A stretch of DNA of 45,529 bases from Algoriphagus sp. (GCA_030729785.1 JANQWS010000094.1:81984-127512); one strand, 5' to 3'. Positions 34,660-45,349 are shown, counted from the first letter of the stretch. Program-made: numbers and translations. Notes: generated by a model not told the origin, from the letters alone.

Positions 34660-35178
34660 TTACCCCTCCTTTTCAAACCAAGTTGCGTACATCGGGTAGT
34701 TTTTGGCTGTGCGCAAAATGACTTCCCGCATATTTTCTCCTATATCCTTGACTTTTTTTGCGGGCATACCCGCATAGATTGACCCCGCCTCCACTACTGT
34801 TCCAGCAAGTACCACTGCACCCGCAGCAATGACCGAATCCGAATGAACAATAGCTCCATCCATGACGATTGCGCCCATTCCTACGAGTACTCGGTCATGG
34901 ATCGTACATCCATGCACGATGGCATTGTGCGCAATCGAAACCTGATTCCCTAGGTAGGTCCCAGCCTGCTTGTAGGTACAATGGATGACTGCTCCATCTT
35001 GAATATTGGTATCGTCTCCAATCCGGATTTCATTGACATCACCACGGATGACCGCATTGAACCAAACGGTACAGTTTTTCCCCAACTTCACATCTCCCAC
35101 CAGGGTGGCATTCGGTGCTAACCAGCAGTTTTCTCCTAATTCAGGAGTCAGACCATTCACCTTTAAAATACAAGCCAT
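34660..35178 (-). CDS. Gamma-class carbonic-anhydrase-like hexapeptide protein
   Basis: A 172-residue left-handed beta-helix protein of the YrdA/PaaY/CaiE group. Hexapeptide repeats run through most of the sequence (VWFNAVIRGDVNEIRIG, GDDTNIQDGAVIHC, GNQVSIAHNAIVHGC). The histidines in AVIHC, SIAHNAIVHG are the expected zinc ligands of gamma carbonic anhydrases. The C-terminus YAGMPAKKVKDIGE is typical. I use the ATG at 35178 (MACILKVNGLTPELG); an upstream in-frame ATG at 35229 would add 17 basic residues. Enzyme activity in this family varies. Confidence 0.9.
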   Translation of the reverse strand: MACILKVNGLTPELGENCWLAPNATLVGDVKLGKNCTVWFNAVIRGDVNEIRIGDDTNIQDGAVIHCTYKQAGTYLGNQVSIAHNAIVHGCTIHDRVLVGMGAIVMDGAIVHSDSVIAAGAVVLAGTVVEAGSIYAGMPAKKVKDIGENMREVILRTAKNYPMYATWFEKEG

Positions 35179-35389
35179 TTTGTTTCCAGTTTTTACTGCG
35201 TTTTTAATTCTTTTGGGAAAATAAAACATTTCAGACGATCCAGCTTCTTTTTCTTTAAATTCCGTAACAGTAAGATTTCAACAATTCGATATCACCTCCG
35301 TTTCATTTTCAATAAATAGTAGTTTAGCACCTTGTAAAGAAAATCTTTTTCCAAAAATCAATTCCTATCGGGTACAACAGGCTACTTAT

Positions 35390-36505
35390 ATGGAAAAAAG
35401 TTTATTTGATTTCCCAATCCGAAAAATAATCCACTTGGATATGGACGCATTCTATGCTTCTGTAGAGCAGCTGGATCATCCCGATTGGAGGGAGAAGCCT
35501 TTGGTGGTGGGTGGAAATGAAAATCGAGGTGTCGTGGCCGCAGCAAGCTATGAAGCACGGAAATTTGGAATTCATTCTGCCATGTCCTCCGCTTTAGCGG
35601 CAAGAAAATGCCCCAATCTTATTTTTGCCAAACCTAGATTTGACCGTTACAAAGAAATATCCAGACAAATTCGAGAGATTTTTTTTGAATACACCGATTT
35701 AGTGGAGCCACTATCTTTGGATGAAGCCTTTTTAGATGTTACCGAAAACAAATTACAGGTGAATTCGGCTGTCCTAATTGCCAGTCAAATCCGAGAAAAA
35801 ATCAAATCAAAAACAGGTTTAAATGCCTCTGCTGGTATTTCCTACAATAAATTTTTAGCCAAGATTGCCTCCGATCTCAACAAGCCCAATGGGCAGGCTG
35901 TGATCCTTCCTGAAGAAGCAGAGTCCTTTCTTGAAAAATTACCCATTGGAAAATTCTTTGGGATTGGGAAAGTGACGGCTGAAAAAATGAGGCAAGTAGG
36001 CATTCATTGCGGAAAAGATTTGAAGGAATATTCATTACAATACCTGATTAAAAAGTTTGGAAAATCTGGTGAACACTATTTTCATATTGTACGTGGAATT
36101 CACCTATCGCCGGTACAAGCAAATCGAGAACGAAAATCCTTAAGTGCAGAAAATACTTTTGAGAAAGACCTGTTCCTAGTCCATGAATTAGAACAGCAAT
36201 TGGAATTGATCTACCAGGAACTCCTTCGCAGATTAAAAAAAACAGGGATTCAAGGCCGCACCCTTACCCTGAAAATCAAATACAGTGACTTTTCATTGCA
36301 AACCCGAAGTAAGACATGGGAACGATTTCCAAATGAGGCGCAGATTTGGCAAACTTCCATCCAACTACTTCACCAAGACTTACTGCCCAAACCCGTCCGA
36401 CTTCTTGGGCTAGGAGTCTCCAACTTTTTTGAAGGTGAGGACAGTGAGCCTGGTGGCGAACAGTTGTGTATTCCATTTTTAAAAATTCCAACCCAAAAGG
36501 AATAA
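35390..36505 (+). CDS. dinB: DNA polymerase IV (Y family)
   Basis: A 371-residue translesion polymerase. The N-terminal palm motif HLDMDAFYASVEQ, the second catalytic pair in PLSLDEAFLDVT, and the thumb-region SAGISYNKFLAKIASDLNKP are clear. The little-finger domain follows (about 245-350). The C-terminus carries GGEQLCIPFLK, plausibly the beta-clamp-binding peptide. It copies past damaged bases with low fidelity. No SOS box that I can recognise is visible upstream. It ends 116 bases before miaB. Confidence 0.95.
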   Translation: MEKSLFDFPIRKIIHLDMDAFYASVEQLDHPDWREKPLVVGGNENRGVVAAASYEARKFGIHSAMSSALAARKCPNLIFAKPRFDRYKEISRQIREIFFEYTDLVEPLSLDEAFLDVTENKLQVNSAVLIASQIREKIKSKTGLNASAGISYNKFLAKIASDLNKPNGQAVILPEEAESFLEKLPIGKFFGIGKVTAEKMRQVGIHCGKDLKEYSLQYLIKKFGKSGEHYFHIVRGIHLSPVQANRERKSLSAENTFEKDLFLVHELEQQLELIYQELLRRLKKTGIQGRTLTLKIKYSDFSLQTRSKTWERFPNEAQIWQTSIQLLHQDLLPKPVRLLGLGVSNFFEGEDSEPGGEQLCIPFLKIPTQKE

Positions 36506-36533
36506 TAATACTGCCATTTTGTCTGTATTTTCA

Positions 36534-36541
36534 TAAATTTG
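36534..36541 (+). promoter_or_regulatory. Likely -7 box of the miaB operon
   Basis: TAAATTTG is an exact match to the Bacteroidota TAnnTTTG box. A start of transcription near 36548 would leave a leader of about 74 bases before the ATG at 36622. A TTTG at 36518 is too close (12 bases) to be an ideal -33 element. Confidence 0.45.
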
Positions 36542-36621
36542 TAAACACTTACACTCCTTTTGCGTGGTGATTGGTGGAATACTCAAAATTTGAATTTTCG
36601 ATTAGCACACGATATAACTCC

Positions 36622-38097
36622 ATGGATCTGATCAAAGACATTGACATTTTATCCCCTGAGGAAGCACAAGCATCTGATTTCAAGACTACCGAAGATCTAA
36701 GCACCGGTAAAGAAAAAAAGGTGTACATCGAGAGTTACGGGTGCCAAATGAATTTTTCAGACTCTGAAATTGTCGCGTCCATCATGAAGGAAAATGGCTA
36801 TGACACCACATCAGATGTTAAAAAAGCGGATGTTATTTTTCTTAACACCTGCTCTATACGAGAAAAAGCCGAGCAAACTGTTCGCAATCGGCTCACCCAC
36901 TTCAACGGACTAAAGCGAAATAAACCGGCCATGACTATAGGGATTCTAGGTTGTATGGCAGAACGTCTAAAAGAAAAATTGCTAGAGGAAGAAAAAATAG
37001 TTGACCTAGTTGTTGGACCTGATGCTTATCGGGATCTACCTAACTTGGTGGCCACAGCAGAGGATGGGCTTAAAGCAATCAATACGTTCTTGTCTCGAGA
37101 GGAAACCTATGGAGACATCTCCCCTGTTCGACTTAACTCAAATGGAGTTTCTGCCTTTATTTCCATCATGCGCGGATGTGACAACATGTGCTCCTTCTGT
37201 GTAGTGCCCTTCACTCGAGGGAGAGAAAGGAGTCGTGATCCAGAATCCATCCTTGCCGAAGCAAAAGACCTATGGTCCAAAGGATACAAAGAAGTGACCT
37301 TATTGGGTCAAAATGTAGATTCCTACAAATGGTCACCAGAGGAAAATAACAAAGCACGACTGAATAAAAAAGAGGAGGAAGTAACTGAGGTCGTCACTTT
37401 TGCCAACCTTTTGGAGCAAGTTGCTCAAGTAAATCCCTTGTTGCGGGTTCGTTTTTCAACCTCTCATCCAAAGGATATTACAGACGAAGTGCTACATACA
37501 ATCAAGAAATACGACAACATCTGCAAGTACATTCACCTCCCCGTACAATCGGGCAACTCGAGAGTACTCGAACTCATGAATCGAACTTACGATCGAGCCT
37601 GGTACCTAGATAGAGTCCGTGCCATACGAGAAATCTTGGGTGAGGAATGCGGGATTTCTTCGGATATGATTGCTGGCTTTTGTTCAGAAACCGAGGAAGA
37701 GCACCAAGACACCTTGAGTTTGATGGAGTTGGTAAAATACGACTTCTCCTACATGTTTTATTATTCCGAGCGTCCAGGCACTCTTGCTGCAAAAAAATAC
37801 GCGGACGATATTCCGTTGGAGACTAAGAAAAGAAGGCTAGCAGAAATCATCGAAAAGCAAAGCCAGATTGCCTACGATCGGAATCGTCTGGATCTTGGAA
37901 AAGAACAAATCATACTAATTGATGGCACCTCAAAAAAATCTAGTGCAGAACTGAAAGGGCGAAATTCAGCAAATAAAGTGGTAATTGTTTCTGGTGAAGG
38001 ATTAAAGCTAGGGGATTTTGTACGGGTAAGAATTACGGAATGTTCTCCAGCGACACTTTTTGGTGAAGTAGTGGAAATAAATCCTTTGTCGATATGA
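36622..38097 (+). CDS. miaB: tRNA-2-methylthio-N6-dimethylallyladenosine synthase
   Basis: A radical SAM enzyme that adds the methylthio group at position 37 of tRNAs reading UNN codons. The N-terminal UPF0004 domain has cysteines in [24 protein letters not shown] and [10 protein letters not shown] for the auxiliary cluster. The radical SAM motif is C186-C190-C193 in [18 protein letters not shown]-terminal TRAM domain follows ([13 protein letters not shown] to GEVVEIN). The ATG at 36622 is preferred over the TTG at 36571. The stop overlaps the start of the sigma-54 activator gene (ATGA at 38094-38097). Confidence 0.96.
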   Translation: MDLIKDIDILSPEEAQASDFKTTEDLSTGKEKKVYIESYGCQMNFSDSEIVASIMKENGYDTTSDVKKADVIFLNTCSIREKAEQTVRNRLTHFNGLKRNKPAMTIGILGCMAERLKEKLLEEEKIVDLVVGPDAYRDLPNLVATAEDGLKAINTFLSREETYGDISPVRLNSNGVSAFISIMRGCDNMCSFCVVPFTRGRERSRDPESILAEAKDLWSKGYKEVTLLGQNVDSYKWSPEENNKARLNKKEEEVTEVVTFANLLEQVAQVNPLLRVRFSTSHPKDITDEVLHTIKKYDNICKYIHLPVQSGNSRVLELMNRTYDRAWYLDRVRAIREILGEECGISSDMIAGFCSETEEEHQDTLSLMELVKYDFSYMFYYSERPGTLAAKKYADDIPLETKKRRLAEIIEKQSQIAYDRNRLDLGKEQIILIDGTSKKSSAELKGRNSANKVVIVSGEGLKLGDFVRVRITECSPATLFGEVVEINPLSI

Positions 38098-39377
38098 TCA
38101 CTGCATCCGAAATTCAAAGTGTAAAGCAGCGGTTTGGAATCATAGGACATAGTCCTTTGCTCAATCATGCCATTCAAGTAGCTATGCAAGCGGCTCCTAC
38201 AGAAATGACCGTGCTCATTACTGGAGAAAGCGGGAGCGGTAAAGAAAGTTTTTCAAAAATCATCCATTCATTGTCCCTGCGGAAGCATGGCAAATTCATC
38301 GCCATTAACTGCGGGGCGATCCCAGAGGGCACCATTGACTCCGAATTGTTTGGTCACGAAAAAGGGTCCTTTACTGGAGCTCATGAAGCTAGAAAAGGAT
38401 ATTTTGAAGTAACAGATGGGGGTTCAATTTTCTTGGATGAAATTGGGGAGATGCCCTTAGGAACCCAAGCAAGACTCCTTCGCGTCTTAGAAAATGGAGA
38501 ATTCATTAAAGTGGGGTCCTCCAAGGTACAAAAAACCAATGTGCGTGTAATTACTGCTACCAATGTCAATCTCATTAAGGCAGTAGAAAAAGGGAAATTT
38601 AGAGAAGACTTGTACTATCGCTTGAATACAGTTCCCATCTTTGTTCCACCTTTGCGTGAGCGCGGAGAGGATATGGTGCTACTATTTCGAAAATTCACAG
38701 GCGATTTTTCAGAAAAATACCATGTCAAACCCATCACCCTGGATGCAGCTGCACAAGCAGTACTTCTTAGGTATCCTTTTCCTGGAAACATTAGGCAACT
38801 AAAGAACATTGCTGAACAGGTATCCCTTTTGGAAGAGCAAAGAGAAGTAGATGCCCCTACCTTATCCCGTTATTTGCCTGAAGCAAGTACTCGATTACCC
38901 ATGGCCTTTAAGTCTGGAGGAACAGAATCCATGGATTTTTCAGAAAGAGATATTCTATATAAAGTCCTTTTTGATATGAAAAAGGACATGAATGAATTAA
39001 AAAAACTAATTTTAGAATCTTACCAAAGTGGAGGTATCAATTCTTCCTTAATCCAAAAACACCAAGGCTTATTCGAAGACCTAGAGTCGAGTGTTCTTCC
39101 TCAGGATACCCCTGAAACTCAATCTCAGTTCGCCATACCTTTGATGTTGGAATCCAAGACTAAGGATTCTGTTTTGGAAGAAGAATACGAAGAAGAGGTA
39201 ATCGAGGACATTCTTCACGAAGAGGATGATAATTCCCTTTCTTTGGAGCGCAAAGAAAAAGAGATGATTCTAAAGGCCCTCCGAAAGCACAACAATAAAC
39301 GAAAGTATGCCGCCAGTGACCTCGGAATATCCGAGAGAACGCTCTATAGAAAAATCAAACAATATGATATTGAATAG
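38094..39377 (+). CDS. Sigma-54-dependent transcription activator without sensor domain
   Basis: A 427-residue NtrC-type AAA+ activator that remodels RNA polymerase bound by sigma-54. The AAA+ domain starts almost at once (about residue 15): Walker A GESGSGKE at 44-51, GSFTGA at 91-96 (the sigma-54 contact loop, usually GAFTGA), and Walker [11 protein letters not shown] at 111-120. No receiver, GAF or PAS domain precedes it. Residues about 265-385 are an unusual linker with a charged helix (285-310) and an acidic run ([18 protein letters not shown], 362-379). A Fis-type HTH ends the protein (385-425, [20 protein letters not shown]). It overlaps miaB by 4 bases and lptE by 14. Its targets may include the groES promoter about 2 kb downstream (inference). 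Confidence 0.93.
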   Translation: MITASEIQSVKQRFGIIGHSPLLNHAIQVAMQAAPTEMTVLITGESGSGKESFSKIIHSLSLRKHGKFIAINCGAIPEGTIDSELFGHEKGSFTGAHEARKGYFEVTDGGSIFLDEIGEMPLGTQARLLRVLENGEFIKVGSSKVQKTNVRVITATNVNLIKAVEKGKFREDLYYRLNTVPIFVPPLRERGEDMVLLFRKFTGDFSEKYHVKPITLDAAAQAVLLRYPFPGNIRQLKNIAEQVSLLEEQREVDAPTLSRYLPEASTRLPMAFKSGGTESMDFSERDILYKVLFDMKKDMNELKKLILESYQSGGINSSLIQKHQGLFEDLESSVLPQDTPETQSQFAIPLMLESKTKDSVLEEEYEEEVIEDILHEEDDNSLSLERKEKEMILKALRKHNNKRKYAASDLGISERTLYRKIKQYDIE

Positions 39378-39897
39378 GATAAGGCTTCTGGTTTTACTAC
39401 TTCCTTTACTCTTTTCTGGATGCTCTGTGAAATATAGTTTTACTGGGACTAATATCAATTATGAATTGGTAAAGACGTTTTCTGTTGAAAATTTTTTCAA
39501 TGATTCAGGAGGAGGACCTGCAAATATGGAGCAGCGGTTTACCGAAACACTGAAAGAGTATTACCAGAGAAATACTCAATTGGAATTGGTGCGAAACAAT
39601 GGGGATTTACAATTTTCTGGTTCCATTGTTCGGTATTCGCTTTCTCCACAAGCAGTGGTCTCTTCTGGAGACCCCAACTTACCGGATAGAGCAGGGCAAA
39701 TGCGATTAACCATCTCTGTAGAAGTTGACTACCTCAACTTGAGCAATGAAGAAGAAAATAAAAAACAAACGTTTACTTTTTTTCAAGATTACGATCCCCG
39801 CACAGTCACCTTATTGGATGTAGAAAACCAACTGGTTGAAGACATTTTTGAAACAATCATTCAAGATATATTTACTGCTACTGTAGCCAACTGGTAA
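39364..39897 (+). CDS. lptE: LptE-type LPS-assembly lipoprotein
   Basis: A 177-residue outer-membrane lipoprotein (lipobox LLFSGC, acylated cysteine near residue 20) of the Bacteroidota LptE family, which pairs with the LptD barrel to insert lipopolysaccharide. Visible landmarks are SVKYSFTGTNINYELVKTF, then a helix with RFTETLKEYYQRNTQLELV, and the strand GDLQFSGSIVRYSLSPQ. The ATG at 39364 lies inside the end of the activator gene (14-base overlap), a sign of coupled translation. The longer frame from 39307 has no signal. Placement between a sigma-54 activator and secG is characteristic of Bacteroidota. Confidence 0.88.
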   Translation: MILNRIRLLVLLLPLLFSGCSVKYSFTGTNINYELVKTFSVENFFNDSGGGPANMEQRFTETLKEYYQRNTQLELVRNNGDLQFSGSIVRYSLSPQAVVSSGDPNLPDRAGQMRLTISVEVDYLNLSNEEENKKQTFTFFQDYDPRTVTLLDVENQLVEDIFETIIQDIFTATVANW

Positions 39898-39928
39898 TTT
39901 CTGTATATTTAACTTCAAATCAACTGCT

Positions 39929-40597
39929 GTGAACGCAAGTCAATTCATAGAACTCCTACAAAAAGCGGATCAACTTGAAAAAGCGGATTACTTGCTTTTA
40001 AATAAAGTTCGAAAAAACTTTCCGTTTTTTTTCGTTTCCCACGCACTTGCAGCGCGCTATGAACTCAAAAACCAAGAGGACAGTTCTTCCCTCTCATTTG
40101 CAGCCATCACGAGTACCGATCGAGTTTGGCTTAAACAGTGGTTGACAAAAACTAAAACAGCTAAACGTCCAGAAACACCCCAAGACTCTGCTTCAACTGA
40201 AATTGTAGCAGAAGGCTTACTGAATGAGTCAAGTACAAAAGCAAAACCGAAAAAGAGAAAAGTCCCAAAAGACGACTTGATTGAAAGTATCCGGCGAAAG
40301 GATAAAAAAGAAATTCTTGATTCAAAGAAACAGGAACAAATCGATCTAATTAAAGCTTTTAGCAAGAGAGAAATTAAACTAGCCACCATAAAAGAAATTG
40401 AGACCAATCAAAACAATCAAAATTTGGCGGATTCTAGTACCACATTAAATGACGAATTGGTGTCTGAAACTTTCGCAAAAATCTTATTGCAACAAAGCAA
40501 AAAAGCGATGGCTATTGAAATTTATGAGAAGCTAGCTTTGAAGTTTCCCGATAAAAGGGCTTACTTTGCGGACTTAATTGAAAAATCAAAAGAATAA
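39929..40597 (+). CDS. Conserved hypothetical protein, C-terminal TPR-like helices
   Basis: A 222-residue protein starting with GTG. The N-terminal part is helical (FIELLQKADQLEKADYLLL; FPFFFVSHALAARYEL). The middle is a lysine/serine-rich, probably disordered linker (about 80-170). The C-terminus, ETFAKILLQQSKKAMAIEIY and onward to KFPDKRAYFADLIEK, looks like one tetratricopeptide-type helix pair. No signal peptide or membrane helix. It sits between lptE (31 bases) and secG (10 bases) in the same run, so it may be an accessory of envelope protein or LPS export; this is inference from position only. Confidence 0.75.
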   Translation: MNASQFIELLQKADQLEKADYLLLNKVRKNFPFFFVSHALAARYELKNQEDSSSLSFAAITSTDRVWLKQWLTKTKTAKRPETPQDSASTEIVAEGLLNESSTKAKPKKRKVPKDDLIESIRRKDKKEILDSKKQEQIDLIKAFSKREIKLATIKEIETNQNNQNLADSSTTLNDELVSETFAKILLQQSKKAMAIEIYEKLALKFPDKRAYFADLIEKSKE

Positions 40598-40607
40598 ACA
40601 AAATCTT

Positions 40608-40967
40608 ATGTTCACTTTATTAATCAGTATCATTTTGGTGTTAGCCGTATTGCTTATATTAGTGATTTTAGGCCAAAACTCAAAAGGTGGGGCAGGTGCA
40701 GCTTTTGGCGGTAGCGCTTCTCAAATCATGGGTGTGACACGTACGGGAAATGTTTTGGAAAAGGCGACATGGATTTTAGCGGTATCTATTTTAGCGCTAG
40801 CCTTGGCATCTTCTGTTTTTTATACAAGCAGCCAACCAAACCAATTTTCATCTCCAAATATTGAAACTGCCAAAGAACAAGTGGTGGCACCTGCATTCGG
40901 AGACACACAAAATGCGCTACCAGCTACCGAGTCTTCCACAAACTCAGACACAACAACGTCCAATTAA
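40608..40967 (+). CDS. secG: Preprotein translocase subunit SecG
   Basis: A 119-residue inner-membrane protein of the SecYEG channel. Two membrane helices (about 2-22 and 52-74) flank the conserved loop GQNSKGGAGAAFGGSASQIMG. A hydrophilic 45-residue tail rich in Ser, Thr, Asn and Gln follows, longer than in E. coli. I use the ATG at 40608 (MFTLLISIILVLAV). It is the last gene of the miaB to secG run, followed by a terminator. Confidence 0.93.
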   Translation: MFTLLISIILVLAVLLILVILGQNSKGGAGAAFGGSASQIMGVTRTGNVLEKATWILAVSILALALASSVFYTSSQPNQFSSPNIETAKEQVVAPAFGDTQNALPATESSTNSDTTTSN

Positions 40968-40991
40968 TACATTTAGATTTCTGAAATCGAG

Positions 40992-41021
40992 GAGCCTTAC
41001 CCACAGTAAGGCTCTTTTTTT
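40992..41021 (+). terminator. Rho-independent terminator after secG
   Basis: GAGCCTTAC (40992-41000) pairs with GTAAGGCTC (41006-41014), 9 bp with a 5-base loop, then seven T. It separates the miaB-secG run from groES. Confidence 0.9.
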
Positions 41022-41028
41022 ATTTTGA

Positions 41029-41102
41029 ACAGTAGCTTACTGTCTGCCACCTTATTGACAACAAATGAATGTGATGCGAAATTTTGGCAGATTTATACTG
41101 TC
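41029..41102 (+). promoter_or_regulatory. Candidate upstream activator sites for groES
   Basis: Three small repeats cluster 75-145 bases upstream of the -24 box: palindrome ACAGTA-GCT-TACTGT (41029-41043), inverted repeat TCTGCCA (41043-41049)/TGGCAGA (41085-41091), and a second TACTGTC (41096-41102) matching 41038-41044. Enhancer sites for sigma-54 activators usually lie in this range. Assignment is speculative. Confidence 0.3.
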
Positions 41103-41174
41103 GAATTAAGGATTTATTTAGGCAAAAATCTGTGAAATAGCGTCGATTTGTCAGAATTCCCTCAAGTTCCACCC

Positions 41175-41191
41175 TTGGCACAAGAAGTGCA
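41175..41191 (+). promoter_or_regulatory. Sigma-54 (-24/-12) promoter of groES-groEL
   Basis: TTGGCACAAGAAGTGCA has GG at 41177-41178 and GC at 41189-41190 with exactly 10 bases between, the defining sigma-54 geometry, and a complete TTGGCAC -24 element. The -12 element is TGCA instead of TTGCA. Transcription would begin near 41202, leaving about 35 bases before the groES ATG at 41237. Confidence 0.65.
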
Positions 41192-41236
41192 GGTGGTTGC
41201 ACGTAAGTTTACTATAACCCTTAACATTTAATATCT

Positions 41237-41515
41237 ATGTCAAAAGTGAACATCAAACCTCTTGCAGACCGCGTACTGGTTCAACCAGCTGCTGCAGAAG
41301 AAAAAACTGCCTCCGGTCTCTACATTCCGGACACTGCAAAAGAAAAGCCTCAAAAAGGAACCGTCATCGCTATAGGTAACGGCAAAAAGGATGAACCATT
41401 GACTGTCAAAGTTGGAGACACTGTGTTGTACGGAAAATATTCTGGCACAGAGTTGAGCGTCGATGGCAACGATTACCTCATTATGAGAGAGTCCGATATT
41501 TTCGCAATCCTGTAA
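41237..41515 (+). CDS. groES: Co-chaperonin GroES
   Basis: A 92-residue GroES, which caps the GroEL ring and forms the folding chamber. Diagnostic segments are [20 protein letters not shown], the mobile loop [16 protein letters not shown] and [14 protein letters not shown]. It lies 33 bases before groEL and is preceded by a secG terminator and a sigma-54-type promoter. No CIRCE heat-shock operator is visible. Confidence 0.98.
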   Translation: MSKVNIKPLADRVLVQPAAAEEKTASGLYIPDTAKEKPQKGTVIAIGNGKKDEPLTVKVGDTVLYGKYSGTELSVDGNDYLIMRESDIFAIL

Positions 41516-41542
41516 TTAATTAATCACAAACTGAAAATTTAA

Positions 41543-43177
<1,635 letters not shown>

Positions 43178-43197
43178 TTCAAACTGCTTTTACAATC

Positions 43198-43229
43198 AAA
43201 AAGGAGATCCAGTTGGATCTCCTTTTTTT
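43198..43229. terminator. Bidirectional terminator after groEL
   Basis: A 13-bp stem (43198-43210 with 43215-43227) around the tetraloop AGTT, with runs of A before and T after. It can end groEL and the convergent S10 peptidase transcript. Confidence 0.92.
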
Positions 43230-43247
43230 ATTCCTATAAATTAAATT

Positions 43248-44756
43248 TTACTTCTTGAGCGTACCCTGGATAAAGGACTTCAAATCCTGGCGGAATTGCG
43301 CTGCAGACGGCAGGTGTGTGTACATCATGTGACCTGCTTCGTAGTAAGTCATCTTGATGCGATCGGTGGCAGAACTTGGCAAGCCCATATGGGCGATGGA
43401 ATGCTCCACGCCATGAAAGACTGTTGCCAAGTCATAATAACCATTCATGATCAAGACCTCTACATGGGGATCCTTACTCAAAGCTTCTGCCATGTCAGGC
43501 AGGGTGGTGACGGCTGCATCTGCACCCCAGAAATTATTTCCTTGGTGCTTCCAGTCCCACTTAAATCCTTCTTTCGCATACGCAGAAGTGGCATAGGTCA
43601 AGTCTTTGCTTACCCCCAAACTTCCGTGGTAGTAATCCAAAAAGCCCATGGTATAGGCTGGTGAAATAGCATCACTCTGCGGATCGGTAAAGGCAGACAT
43701 GGCCATCGGGTCCAAGTTGATCCCCTTGTATCGGGAATCCAATCGACCCACTGTCATCCCTTCTTCTCGAAGTAGTTCTTGGTAGTATTCCCCTGCAGTG
43801 ATTCGCAGATCGGCTCGCTCCCATACGGCTGAAGTAATTCCCGTAAATCCTTCCAATTTCTTGGCAATGGAAGACTTCTCTGCAGCAGTAATTCGGTTTC
43901 CTTTAAACAAGGCCGGAGCGTATTCCTTTTCAACAAATTCCCGCACTTGCTGTACGAAGGCCGAAAGATCACTTCCAGGATTACCCACCTTTTTATGGTA
44001 CCAGCTGGTTGCTGCTACCGTAGGCAGATACACGATGTAAGGCAAGTCCTCATTCGGTGCAAAGAACAAGGTGCGTAGGTCAAACACGGCCGACACCATG
44101 ATGACTCCATTTAAGGCATAGCCCTTGTCCAACAGGTAATTCATCACCCCAGCATTTCGGAAGGTACCATAGCTCTCCCCCAAAATGTATTTGGGCGAAT
44201 TGAGACGACCATGTTCCTTCAGAAACTGCATGATAAACAAGCTGGTGCTACGTATATCCTGGTCCACCCCCCAGAAATCAGCGCCTTTGGAATCGCCAAT
44301 CGGCACACTCAAGCCTGTTCCTACCGGATCCATCATGACCACATCGGCTACATCCAAGATGGAAAACTCGTTATTAGTAAGTTCGTAAGGAGCAGCAGCA
44401 TTGTAATTTGGATCATCCACCACAATTCGCTTCGGACCCATTACACCCATGTGCAACCAGTAGGAAGAAGATCCAGGACCTCCATTGTAGGCAAAAACGA
44501 TGGGTCGGTTTTTCTCAGGGTTATCTTTGAAATAAGCCGTATACCCATAAAGCGCTATGGGCTTGTTGTTTTCGTCTTTCAGTTGAAGGGTGCCGGCCTC
44601 AGCTGAAAGTGGAATTACTTTTCCATCCAAGGTGACGGATTGCTTGGATTTGGCTACTTCTCCCTTTGGTAAGGTACTTGTAGAAGCCTCTTTGGTAGTT
44701 TGAGCCATACTTATTCCTGACAGGAATAGGAATAGCAGGAAAATGTGATTTTTCAT
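43248..44756 (-). CDS. Secreted S10-family serine carboxypeptidase-like protein
   Basis: A 502-residue exported peptidase (signal 1-19, SMA/QT). The alpha/beta-hydrolase core carries the family motifs AYNGGPGSSSYW (oxyanion hole, about 89-100), DPVGTGLS, the nucleophile S195 in ILGESYGTFR, the aspartate in NGYYDLATVFHG and the histidine in YEAGHMMYTH. S10 enzymes remove C-terminal amino acids at acid pH; bacterial relatives are little studied. It is a single gene, convergent with groEL. Confidence 0.92.
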   Translation of the reverse strand: MKNHIFLLFLFLSGISMAQTTKEASTSTLPKGEVAKSKQSVTLDGKVIPLSAEAGTLQLKDENNKPIALYGYTAYFKDNPEKNRPIVFAYNGGPGSSSYWLHMGVMGPKRIVVDDPNYNAAAPYELTNNEFSILDVADVVMMDPVGTGLSVPIGDSKGADFWGVDQDIRSTSLFIMQFLKEHGRLNSPKYILGESYGTFRNAGVMNYLLDKGYALNGVIMVSAVFDLRTLFFAPNEDLPYIVYLPTVAATSWYHKKVGNPGSDLSAFVQQVREFVEKEYAPALFKGNRITAAEKSSIAKKLEGFTGITSAVWERADLRITAGEYYQELLREEGMTVGRLDSRYKGINLDPMAMSAFTDPQSDAISPAYTMGFLDYYHGSLGVSKDLTYATSAYAKEGFKWDWKHQGNNFWGADAAVTTLPDMAEALSKDPHVEVLIMNGYYDLATVFHGVEHSIAHMGLPSSATDRIKMTYYEAGHMMYTHLPSAAQFRQDLKSFIQGTLKK

Positions 44757-44941
44757 TTGTTTTTAACTAGAATTTCGTGAAATGTATTGTGTTTTGCCTT
44801 GATGTCTCTAATCTAAAAACCTTTAAGGAAAAGTGAACTATCCCAATTGGCTAAAGCGGAATTTACTACTTGAATATTTTGCTTTCCTTCAACGCACTGA
44901 TGTCTTAGTAAGGATTGCCTTTAAGCAAGTTAAGGGAATTG

Positions 44942-45349
44942 CTAGAGAAGTTCTTCTCCGGCCTTCAACTGATAGCATCGTTCGTGTAAATAAAAACCTA
45001 ATTTTTTATAAAAGGGAGCTGCATCTTCGGCAGAAAAGAGGATAAGACGTGCTTCAGGAGCTTCGTTCCTAGCCACTTGGATCAATTGGCGGCCAATTCC
45101 TTTCCGTTGAAACGAACGAGCCACCGCTAAGTCAGCAATAAAACTGCGGTAACAGAAATCAGATAAGCCACGCAGCATACCCACCAATTGACCCTCCAAT
45201 CGTGCGGTAATGACCAAATTGGCTCCATTAATCATGCGCTGGAGAAGTTGAGGGTCTTCCATCGGTCTTCTTACAGCTAATCCTGAATCTTCAAGAATTG
45301 ATTGAAATTCTTCCAATCCTAGGGATAATTCAACTTGATAAGAAATCAT
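44942..45349 (-). CDS. GNAT-family N-acetyltransferase
   Basis: A 135-residue GNAT protein. The acetyl-CoA loop is AVARSFQRKGIGRQLIQVAR (near residue 75) and the C-terminal motif is AAPFYKKLGFYLHERCYQL. The length is near the minimum for the fold. The acceptor is unknown. It is a single gene, with about 185 non-coding bases to the S10 gene downstream, and diverges from tRNA-Pro. Confidence 0.88.
   Translation of the reverse strand: MISYQVELSLGLEEFQSILEDSGLAVRRPMEDPQLLQRMINGANLVITARLEGQLVGMLRGLSDFCYRSFIADLAVARSFQRKGIGRQLIQVARNEAPEARLILFSAEDAAPFYKKLGFYLHERCYQLKAGEELL

Noticed and set aside
35230-35389. SOS/LexA box upstream of dinB
   Set aside because: No clear dyad matching a known LexA site is visible; Bacteroidota sites are also poorly defined.
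41022-41236. CIRCE/HrcA operator upstream of groES
   Set aside because: No TTAGCACTC-N9-GAGTGCTAA-like inverted repeat is present. CTTGGCAC with GTGCA fits the sigma-54 spacing, not CIRCE.
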